This document shows, one piece after another, positions 56,517-64,000 of a stretch of 64,000 bases of DNA. Position numbers and translations under genes: made by a program. Below the pieces are notes generated by a model. The model was given only the letters and a program-made list of their open reading frames with translations, had not been told where the DNA came from and did no database searches. Every line of letters starts with the position of its first letter. The first letter of the stretch is position 1. The stretch lies in assembly GCF_001584185.1 (NCBI RefSeq), contig NZ_CP013234.1, positions 434,001 through 498,000 of the forward strand. The letters are read 5' to 3'. Origin of the DNA: Collimonas pratensis (GTDB lineage: Bacteria > Pseudomonadota > Gammaproteobacteria > Burkholderiales > Burkholderiaceae_D).

Positions 56517-57211
56517 TGGCTAAGTTAACTAAACGCGCAAAAGCGATCAAAGCTAAAGTTGATCGCACCAAGGCATATCCATTCGACAACGCTGTTGCGT
56601 TGATCAAGGAATGCGCAACTGCAAAATTCAACGAATCGATCGATGTGTCCGTCCAGCTGGGCGTTGATGCAAAGAAATCGGACCAAGTGGTTCGCGGTTC
56701 CGTCGTGCTGCCAGCCGGCACCGGCAAGACCGTTCGCGTTGCAGTATTTGCTTCCGGCGAAAAAGCCGAGCAAGCTAAAGCTGCCGGCGCCGACATCGTT
56801 GGCATGGAAGACCTGGCTGAGCAAATCAAAGCCGGCAACATGCCTTTCGACATCGTCATCGCATCGCCAGACACCATGCGTATCGTTGGTACCCTGGGTC
56901 AGATCCTGGGCCCACGCGGCCTGATGCCGAATCCGAAGGTCGGTACTGTTACTCCTGACGTTGCTACTGCCGTCAAGAACGCAAAAGCCGGTCAAGTGCA
57001 ATACCGTACCGACAAAGCCGGTATCGTTCACGCAACCATCGGCCGTAAATCGTTTAGCGATGCAGAACTGAAGTCCAACTTGTTGGCACTGATCGACGCA
57101 TTGAGCAAAGCAAAGCCAGCCACCAGCAAGGGTGTATACCTGCGCAAGATCTCGATGTCTTCGACCATGGGCGCTGGCGTCCGTATCGATCAATCGACTC
57201 TGGCTGCTTAA
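56516..57211 (+). CDS. rplA: 50S ribosomal protein L1
   Basis: The 231-residue protein of the ribosomal stalk has [40 protein letters not shown] and [20 protein letters not shown]. In relatives it also represses its own L11-L1 mRNA. Confidence 0.98.
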   Translation: MAKLTKRAKAIKAKVDRTKAYPFDNAVALIKECATAKFNESIDVSVQLGVDAKKSDQVVRGSVVLPAGTGKTVRVAVFASGEKAEQAKAAGADIVGMEDLAEQIKAGNMPFDIVIASPDTMRIVGTLGQILGPRGLMPNPKVGTVTPDVATAVKNAKAGQVQYRTDKAGIVHATIGRKSFSDAELKSNLLALIDALSKAKPATSKGVYLRKISMSSTMGAGVRIDQSTLAA

Positions 57212-57225
57212 AGCTTTGGTATTGC

Positions 57226-57258
57226 GGGACAGAGTTGAGCGTAGCGGTACTCTGTCCT
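57226..57258 (+). promoter_or_regulatory. Leader hairpin, copy 1 (rplA-rplJ gap)
   Basis: GGACAGAGT (57227-57235) pairs perfectly with ACTCTGTCC (57249-57257) around TGAGCGTAGCGGT. A near copy lies at 58165-58200, before rplL. The 57212-57596 gap also serves as the rplJL leader, where L10-L7/L12 binding regulates translation in other bacteria; no other gene is seen in it. Confidence 0.65.
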
Positions 57259-57596
57259 CAACTGATTAAGAATTAAGTCCTGGTGGCGAAAGCCGGCAGG
57301 CGAATCTTTGGGCTGGACCTGTATTGGCGGTAACGATGCAGGTCCAGGCAATCAAAGACCGTTGGGCGGCGTGCCGCAGCAGCTTTTAAGCCGCGGCACA
57401 AAGTTAAATCGCGCAAGCAACCCAACGCAGATGGTGTACCCGAACAAGTTTTGTAGTCTCATCGCTGCGTGTTGGTTCACTCTGAGTCATGCGCAAGTTC
57501 TGAACTCCTAACTTCGGACGCCGTGTTCGAACCGATGTGAGGTAAGCAGCCATTTGCGGTTGTGTAATATCCGAGCATCATTTTTGGAGGTTGATC

Positions 57597-58094
57597 TTGA
57601 GTCTCAATCTGAATGACAAAAAGGCCGTAGTCGCCGAAGTCTCTGCAAAAGTTGCAAATGCACAGACTATCGTCGTGGCCGAATATCGTGGCATCCAGGT
57701 TGGTCACTTGACCCAACTGCGCGCTAATGCGCGTACCCAGGGTGTGTACTTGCGTGTATTGAAAAATACACTGGCACGTCGCGCCGTTGAAGGTACCGCG
57801 TTTGCCGACCTCGCCAAAGACATGACCGGCCCGTTGATCTATTCGATCTCCGAGGACGCCGTTGCTGCTGCAAAAGTCATCAACGACTTTGCAAAAACCA
57901 ACGACAAACTGGTCGTCAAGGCAGGTAACTTCGCTGGCAAGTCGCTTGATAAAGCGGCTGTGCAAGCGTTGGCAAACATTCCAAGTCGCGAAGTTCTGCT
58001 GGCCCAAGTTGTGGGCATGATGCAGATGCCGATCGCTGGATTTGTGCGTGGTTTGGCTGCTCTGGCAGCAAAGAAAGAAGCCGAAGCTGCTTAA
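57597..58094 (+). CDS. rplJ: 50S ribosomal protein L10
   Basis: The 165-residue stalk-base protein anchors L7/L12. The start is TTG at 57597, six bases after a full GGAGG, giving the standard N-terminus [20 protein letters not shown]. The upstream TTG at 57591 lies too close to that site. A rare start may limit translation in this autoregulated gene (inference). It ends [11 protein letters not shown]. Confidence 0.96.
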   Translation: MSLNLNDKKAVVAEVSAKVANAQTIVVAEYRGIQVGHLTQLRANARTQGVYLRVLKNTLARRAVEGTAFADLAKDMTGPLIYSISEDAVAAAKVINDFAKTNDKLVVKAGNFAGKSLDKAAVQALANIPSREVLLAQVVGMMQMPIAGFVRGLAALAAKKEAEAA

Positions 58095-58164
58095 TTGCAG
58101 TTTCATGGCGCTTTCTTGGCGTTAAAACCAATCAGATGTTATTACTGTAATAAACAATTGTTTT

Positions 58165-58200
58165 GCGGGAAAGAGTTAAGCGAAGCGGTACTCTGTCCCC
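58165..58200 (+). promoter_or_regulatory. Leader hairpin, copy 2 (rplJ-rplL gap)
   Basis: GCGGGAAAGAGTTAAGCGAA followed by GCGGTACTCTGTCCCC repeats the 57224-57258 sequence with few changes. The stem is GGGAAAGAGT/ACTCTGTCCC with one mismatch. It lies about 20 bases before the rplL ribosome-binding site (TTAGGAG). Confidence 0.65.
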
Positions 58201-58221
58201 AACATATTAGGAGTATTTCAC

Positions 58222-58596
58222 ATGGCTTTTGATAAAGATGCATTCCTGACCCAGATCGATGGTCTGACTGTTATGGAATTGAATGACCTGGTTAAGGCAT
58301 TCGAAGAGAAGTTCGGCGTTTCCGCAGCTGCTGTTGCAGTTGCTGGCGGCGCAGGCGGCGGCGCTGCTGCTGCTGTTGAAGAGCAAACCGAATTCACCGT
58401 CATGCTCAAGGGCATCGGCGCGAACAAGGTTGGCGTGATTAAGGCTGTCCGCGAAATCACCGGTCTGGGCTTGAAAGAAGCTAAAGACCTGGTTGACGGC
58501 GCACCGAAGGCAGTTAAAGAAGGCGTTTCGAAAGCCGACGCTGATGCTGCAGCCAAGAAATTGGTTGAAGCCGGCGCAGAAGCTGAAATCAAGTAA
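58222..58596 (+). CDS. rplL: 50S ribosomal protein L7/L12
   Basis: The 124-residue stalk protein has an N-terminal dimerisation helix ([20 protein letters not shown]), an Ala/Gly hinge ([17 protein letters not shown]) and a C-terminal factor-binding domain ([40 protein letters not shown]). Confidence 0.98.
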   Translation: MAFDKDAFLTQIDGLTVMELNDLVKAFEEKFGVSAAAVAVAGGAGGGAAAAVEEQTEFTVMLKGIGANKVGVIKAVREITGLGLKEAKDLVDGAPKAVKEGVSKADADAAAKKLVEAGAEAEIK

Positions 58597-58641
58597 TTTC
58601 AGCTTTTTAGAGCGCATTTATTGCGCTGGAGTCAAAGTGCA

Positions 58642-58663
58642 GAACTCTCGAAAAGGAGGGTTC
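58642..58663 (+). terminator. Stem-loop in the rplL-rpoB gap (attenuator-like)
   Basis: GAACTCTC (58642-58649) pairs with GAGGGTTC (58656-58663) with one G-T pair. T-rich sequence follows only after about 20 bases. The position matches the rplL-rpoB attenuator and processing region known in enterobacteria. The rest of 58597-58865 shows nothing else. Confidence 0.45.
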
Positions 58664-58865
58664 GGCTTTGGCTCCTTTGTCGTTTTTGATTTTGTTTAGC
58701 GCTTGTTGTTTTACTAAGCGTCCGTTGCCATCAAGCTCGAAGGGCTGAGACTTGAGGAATTGTTGGTTAAGACAGTGTAGCTAGTACATTAGTTTTGTCT
58801 AGTTTCACCAAAATATCCAGCGAATCCTGAATTCTCTATCCTTCCTGTCACTCACGGAGTGTTCA

Positions 58866-61800
58866 ATGCACTACTCATTTACTGAGAAGAAGCGTATTCG
58901 TAAATCTTTTGCGAAACGCGCTAACGTTCACCACGTTCCGTTCCTGCTGGCGACCCAGCTCGAGTCGTATCTTGGCTTCCTGCAACAAGACAAAGTACCG
59001 TCTCAACGTAAGAATGAGGGCCTGCAATCGGCTTTCACGTCTATTTTCCCTATCGTTTCGCACAATGGTTTTGCGCGTCTCGAATTCCTGTCGTACGTGC
59101 TCGGCGATCCGCCGTTCGACGTCAAGGAATGCCAACAGCGTGGCCTGACCTTCGCGTCGCCATTGCGCGCCAAGGTGCGTCTGGTGATCCTGGACAAGGA
59201 ATCGCCGACCAAGCCGGTCGTCAAGGAAATGAAAGAACAGGAAGTCTACATGGGCGAATTGCCGCTCATGACGACTACCGGTTCATTCGTCATCAACGGC
59301 ACTGAGCGCGTTATCGTGTCGCAGCTGCATCGCTCGCCAGGCGTGTTCTTTGAACATGACCGCGGCAAGACGCACTCGTCCGGCAAACTGCTGTTCTCGG
59401 CCCGTATCATTCCTTACCGCGGTTCATGGCTGGACTTCGAGTTCGACCCGAAAGACATCCTGTTCTTCCGCGTCGACCGCCGCCGCAAGATGCCAGTCAC
59501 GATCCTGCTGAAAGCGATCGGCATGTCGGTCGAGCAGATCCTGGCGAACTTCTTCGTATTCGACAACTTCGCGTTGCGTAACGAAGGCGCGGAGATGGAA
59601 TTCGTGGCAGAACGCCTGCGTGGCGAAGTGGCGCGTTTCGACATCACCGACAAGGCCGGCAAGGTCCTGGTCGCGAAAGACAAGCGTATCAATTCCAAGC
59701 ACGTGCGTGACGTCGAAGCCGCCGGCATCAAGCATATCTCGGTACCGGAAGACTACCTGCTGGGCCGTGTCCTGGCGCGCAATATCGTTGACGGCGACAC
59801 CGGCGAAGTAGTAGCCAACGCCAACGACGAGCTGACCGAGGAATTGCTGGCCAAGCTGCGTGAAGCTGACATCAGCGACATCCAGACCCTGTACACCAAC
59901 GATCTGGACCAAGGTAGTTACATCTCGCAGACTCTGCGCAGCGATGACACCAACGACCAGATGGCTGCCCGCGTCGCGATCTATCGCATGATGCGTCCAG
60001 GCGAACCTCCAACCGAAGATTCGGTGGAAGCGCTGTTCAACGGTCTGTTCTACAACGCTGACCGTTACGATCTGTCGGCTGTCGGCCGCATGAAGTTCAA
60101 CCGCCGCATTGGCCGCGATGAACTGACTGGCGCCATGACGCTGTCGAACGAAGACGTGCTGGCTGTGATCAAGATCCTGGTGGAATTGCGTAACGGCCGC
60201 GGCGAAGTGGACGATATCGATCATCTGGGTAACCGTCGCGTGCGTTGTGTCGGCGAACTGGCTGAGAACCAGTTCCGCGCTGGCCTGGTGCGTGTCGAGC
60301 GTGCAGTCAAGGAACGCCTCGGCCAAGCCGAAGCGGACAACCTGATGCCGCATGACCTGATCAATTCCAAGCCGATTTCGGCTGCGATCCGTGAATTCTT
60401 CGGTTCGTCGCAGTTGTCGCAGTTTATGGACCAGACCAATCCGCTGTCGGAAATCACGCACAAGCGCCGTGTATCGGCACTTGGACCTGGCGGTCTGACC
60501 CGTGAGCGCGCCGGCTTTGAAGTGCGCGACGTGCATCCGACCCACTATGGCCGCGTCTGCCCGATCGAAACACCGGAAGGCCCGAACATTGGTCTGATCA
60601 ACTCGCTGGCTCTGTATGCTCGCCTGAACGAATACGGTTTCCTCGAGACCCCGTATCGCAAAGTTGAAGACAGCAAGGTTACCGACCAGATCGACTATCT
60701 GTCAGCAATTGAAGAAGGCCGCTACATCATCGCCCAGGCGAATGCGACCATCGACAAGTCCCTGAAGTTGTCGGATGAACTGGTTTCCGCGCGTGAAGCC
60801 GGCGAAACCATCCTGGTATCGCCAGAACGCGTTCAGTACATGGACGTGGCGCCAGGCCAGGTGGTGTCGGTTGCTGCTTCGCTGATCCCGTTCCTCGAGC
60901 ACGATGATGCGAACCGTGCGTTGATGGGTGCCAACATGCAGCGTCAGGCAGTTCCTTGCCTGCGCCCAGAGAAGGCCTTGGTCGGTACCGGTATCGAACG
61001 CACCGTGGCAGTTGACTCGGGTACTACCGTGCAGGCACTGCGTGGCGGTATCGTTGACTACGTCGATGCGGGTCGTGTGGTTATTCGCGTGAATGACGAA
61101 GAAGCGACAGCCGGCGAAGTCGGTGTCGATATCTACAACCTGATCAAGTACACGCGTTCCAACCAGAACACCAACATCAACCAGCGGCCAATCGTGCAAG
61201 TTGGCGACCGCGTCGCCAAGCACGACGTGATCGCCGATGGCGCATCGACCGATCTGGGCGAACTGGCTCTGGGTCAGAACATGCTGGTGGCGTTTATGCC
61301 ATGGAACGGCTACAACTTCGAAGATTCGATTTTGATCTCCGAAAAAGTCGTGGCTGACGATCGCTACACGTCGATCCATATCGAAGAGTTGTCGGTAGTG
61401 GCACGCGACACCAAGCTGGGCGCTGAAGAAATCACCCGCGACATCTCCAACCTGGCCGAAAACCAGCTGGCGCGTCTGGATGAATCCGGCATCGTCTACA
61501 TCGGTGCGGAAGTCGAAGCCGGCGATACGCTGGTCGGTAAGGTGACGCCTAAGGGCGAAACCCAGCTGACGCCAGAAGAAAAGCTGCTGCGCGCGATCTT
61601 CGGTGAAAAAGCTTCGGACGTTAAAGATACATCGCTGCGCGTGCCTTCTGGCATGGTCGGCACCGTGATCGACGTCCAGGTATTTACCCGCGAAGGCATC
61701 CAGCGCGACAAGCGCGCACAGCAGATCATCGACGATGAACTGCAGCGCTATCGCCTGGACCTGAACGACCAGTTGCGTATCGTTGAAGGCGATGCCTTCG

Positions 61801-62972
61801 AACGTCTGGAACGCATGTTGATCGGCAAAGTCGTCAACGGTGGTCCTAAGAAACTGGCCAAGGGCAGCAAGCTGACCAAGGAATACCTGGCAGACCTGGA
61901 CAAATACCACTGGTTCGATATCCGCCCGGCGGATGACGATGCAGCGGTAGCGCTGGAAGCGATCAAGGAATCGATCGCCGAGAAGCGTCACCAGTTCGAC
62001 CTGGCGTTTGAAGAAAAGCGCAAGAAGCTGACCCAGGGCGATGAGCTGCAGCCTGGCGTGCAAAAGATGGTCAAGGTTTACCTGGCTGTCAAACGCCGCC
62101 TGCAACCTGGCGACAAGATGGCCGGCCGTCACGGTAACAAGGGTGTGGTTTCGCGCATCCTGCCGATCGAAGACATGCCGCACATGGCTGACGGTACACC
62201 AGCAGACATCGTGCTGAACCCGCTGGGCGTGCCATCGCGTATGAACATCGGTCAGGTTCTGGAAGTCCATCTGGGCTGGGCCGCCAAGGGTCTGGGTCTG
62301 CGTATCGGCGAAATGCTGAAGGCGCAAACCAAGATTGCCGAACTGCGCAAGTTCTTGAACACGATCTATAACGAATCGGGCAAGACAGAAGATCTGGACA
62401 GCCTGAGCGACGAAGAAATCTTGCATCTGGCAGACAACCTGAAGCTGGGTGTGCCGTTCGCGACACCGGTGTTTGACGGTGCGCATGAAGATGAAATCCG
62501 TCGCATGCTGGATCTGGCTTATCCGGACGCCATCGCCAAGCAACTCGGCATGACGCCTTCGAAGAACCAGGTCACGATGTATGACGGCCGTACCGGCGAA
62601 GCTTTCGAGCGCAACGTCACCGTCGGCTACATGCATTACCTGAAACTGCACCATCTGGTCGACGACAAGATGCATGCACGTTCTACCGGTCCTTACTCGC
62701 TGGTTACTCAGCAGCCATTGGGCGGTAAAGCGCAGTTCGGTGGTCAGCGTTTCGGTGAGATGGAAGTTTGGGCATTGGAAGCTTACGGTGCGTCGTACGT
62801 GCTGCAGGAAATGCTGACAGTGAAGTCGGATGACGTGAACGGTCGTACCAAGGTGTATGAAAACCTGGTCAAGGGTGACCATGTGATCGATGCAGGCATG
62901 CCGGAATCCTTCAACGTGCTGTTGAAAGAAATCCGCTCGCTGGGTATCGACATGGACCTCGACCGCGAGTAA
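58866..62972 (+). CDS. rpoB: DNA-directed RNA polymerase subunit beta
   Basis: Catalytic core subunit of 1368 residues, full length for betaproteobacteria. The rifampicin-binding region ([20 protein letters not shown] then [17 protein letters not shown]) shows the sensitive-type Gln, Asp, His and Ser residues. Other landmarks are [60 protein letters not shown] and [20 protein letters not shown]. The gene is transcribed with rplKAJL upstream and rpoC downstream. Confidence 0.99.
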   Translation: MHYSFTEKKRIRKSFAKRANVHHVPFLLATQLESYLGFLQQDKVPSQRKNEGLQSAFTSIFPIVSHNGFARLEFLSYVLGDPPFDVKECQQRGLTFASPLRAKVRLVILDKESPTKPVVKEMKEQEVYMGELPLMTTTGSFVINGTERVIVSQLHRSPGVFFEHDRGKTHSSGKLLFSARIIPYRGSWLDFEFDPKDILFFRVDRRRKMPVTILLKAIGMSVEQILANFFVFDNFALRNEGAEMEFVAERLRGEVARFDITDKAGKVLVAKDKRINSKHVRDVEAAGIKHISVPEDYLLGRVLARNIVDGDTGEVVANANDELTEELLAKLREADISDIQTLYTNDLDQGSYISQTLRSDDTNDQMAARVAIYRMMRPGEPPTEDSVEALFNGLFYNADRYDLSAVGRMKFNRRIGRDELTGAMTLSNEDVLAVIKILVELRNGRGEVDDIDHLGNRRVRCVGELAENQFRAGLVRVERAVKERLGQAEADNLMPHDLINSKPISAAIREFFGSSQLSQFMDQTNPLSEITHKRRVSALGPGGLTRERAGFEVRDVHPTHYGRVCPIETPEGPNIGLINSLALYARLNEYGFLETPYRKVEDSKVTDQIDYLSAIEEGRYIIAQANATIDKSLKLSDELVSAREAGETILVSPERVQYMDVAPGQVVSVAASLIPFLEHDDANRALMGANMQRQAVPCLRPEKALVGTGIERTVAVDSGTTVQALRGGIVDYVDAGRVVIRVNDEEATAGEVGVDIYNLIKYTRSNQNTNINQRPIVQVGDRVAKHDVIADGASTDLGELALGQNMLVAFMPWNGYNFEDSILISEKVVADDRYTSIHIEELSVVARDTKLGAEEITRDISNLAENQLARLDESGIVYIGAEVEAGDTLVGKVTPKGETQLTPEEKLLRAIFGEKASDVKDTSLRVPSGMVGTVIDVQVFTREGIQRDKRAQQIIDDELQRYRLDLNDQLRIVEGDAFERLERMLIGKVVNGGPKKLAKGSKLTKEYLADLDKYHWFDIRPADDDAAVALEAIKESIAEKRHQFDLAFEEKRKKLTQGDELQPGVQKMVKVYLAVKRRLQPGDKMAGRHGNKGVVSRILPIEDMPHMADGTPADIVLNPLGVPSRMNIGQVLEVHLGWAAKGLGLRIGEMLKAQTKIAELRKFLNTIYNESGKTEDLDSLSDEEILHLADNLKLGVPFATPVFDGAHEDEIRRMLDLAYPDAIAKQLGMTPSKNQVTMYDGRTGEAFERNVTVGYMHYLKLHHLVDDKMHARSTGPYSLVTQQPLGGKAQFGGQRFGEMEVWALEAYGASYVLQEMLTVKSDDVNGRTKVYENLVKGDHVIDAGMPESFNVLLKEIRSLGIDMDLDRE

Positions 62973-62999
62973 TCCGTCGGACTGGTGCAGTACAGAGCA

Positions 63000-63027
63000 G
63001 TAGGGTGGGCAGCGTTGCCCGCCCTAC
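63000..63027. repeat. GTAGGGTGGGC inverted-repeat element, copy 3 (between rpoB and rpoC)
   Basis: GTAGGGTGGGC (63000-63010) pairs with GCCCGCCCTAC (63017-63027), one G-T pair, loop of six bases. It is a minimal form of the element at 41780 and 48408. No T tract follows, so read-through into rpoC is expected. Confidence 0.8.
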
Positions 63028-63073
63028 GCAGCAATAGTAAAGAATCTTAGTTTCTTCACGCCAACTGGAGTGA

Positions 63074-64000
<927 letters not shown>

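Noticed and set aside
60702..62882. Minus-strand 726-codon open frame opposite rpoB
   Set aside because: It is the antisense shadow of a highly expressed GC-biased gene; similar shadows lie opposite tuf, glmS, glmU and kefC.

Overview
The window looks like a chromosomal segment of a betaproteobacterium of the order Burkholderiales, most probably Oxalobacteraceae (Collimonas/Herbaspirillum/Janthinobacterium type). This rests on the tRNA-Tyr-Gly-Thr-tuf-tRNA-Trp-secE-nusG-rplKAJL-rpoBC order at the right end, the glmU/Lrp/glmS grouping, and protein sequences typical of that group. No 16S rRNA gene is present, so the genus is an inference.

Layout. (1) 1-6.6 kb: the 3' part of a TonB-dependent receptor, a dedicated ExbB-ExbD-TonB energising set, and a Tat-exported phospholipase C-type phosphoesterase, which together look like a nutrient-scavenging locus. 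(2) 6.6-10.9 kb: a low-density island of small orphan genes, resembling a bank of immunity-type or cassette genes. It contains an IS21-family transposase remnant that cut one of the genes, a frameshifted ribbon-helix-helix-like gene, and a run of five palindromes. (3) 10.9-16.1 kb: a Tsx-like outer-membrane channel and a catabolic set (FAH-family enzyme, alpha/beta hydrolase, amidohydrolase) divergent from an AraC-family regulator. (4) 16.3-37 kb: a catabolic mosaic built from repeated modules (LysR or IclR regulator, RraA-family aldolase, amidohydrolase-2, SMP-30 lactonase, ACS-type and DHA2-type MFS transporters, amino-acid ABC transporter, aminotransferase). Many genes are intact. Between them lie gene heads, gene tails, frameshifted copies and IS66, LysR and GH74-like relics, so this stretch has been duplicated and is now decaying. 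(5) 37-39.3 kb: debris (permuted chemotaxis-receptor fragments, a periplasmic cupin gene, the tail of a UvrD-type helicase, IS ends). (6) 39.3-52.8 kb: housekeeping genes (glmS, Lrp-family regulator, glmU, YXWGXW lipoprotein, YegP-like protein, ttcA, folB, a short-chain reductase, a MidA-like methyltransferase, arsC-like gene, KefC/KefF-type K+ efflux pair, C26 glutamine amidotransferase). (7) 52.8-64 kb: tRNA, EF-Tu, secretion/antitermination, ribosomal protein and RNA polymerase genes, ending inside rpoC.

How the genes fit together. The two best-preserved catabolic units (17.6-24.7 kb and 26.3-33.9 kb) each end with RraA-family enzyme, amidohydrolase-2 and DHA2 transporter genes. They seem to be paralogous pathways for related oxidised or cyclic organic acids, one fed by MFS transporters and the other by an amino-acid-type ABC importer plus aminotransferase. 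A third, mostly broken copy lies at 34-37 kb. Four single-base frameshifts in or beside short G tracts affect only this mosaic, so homopolymer miscalls must be excluded before calling those genes dead. Dispersed GTAGGGTGGGC inverted repeats (three copies, one between rpoB and rpoC) and a 193-bp MITE-like palindrome are the other small mobile sequences.
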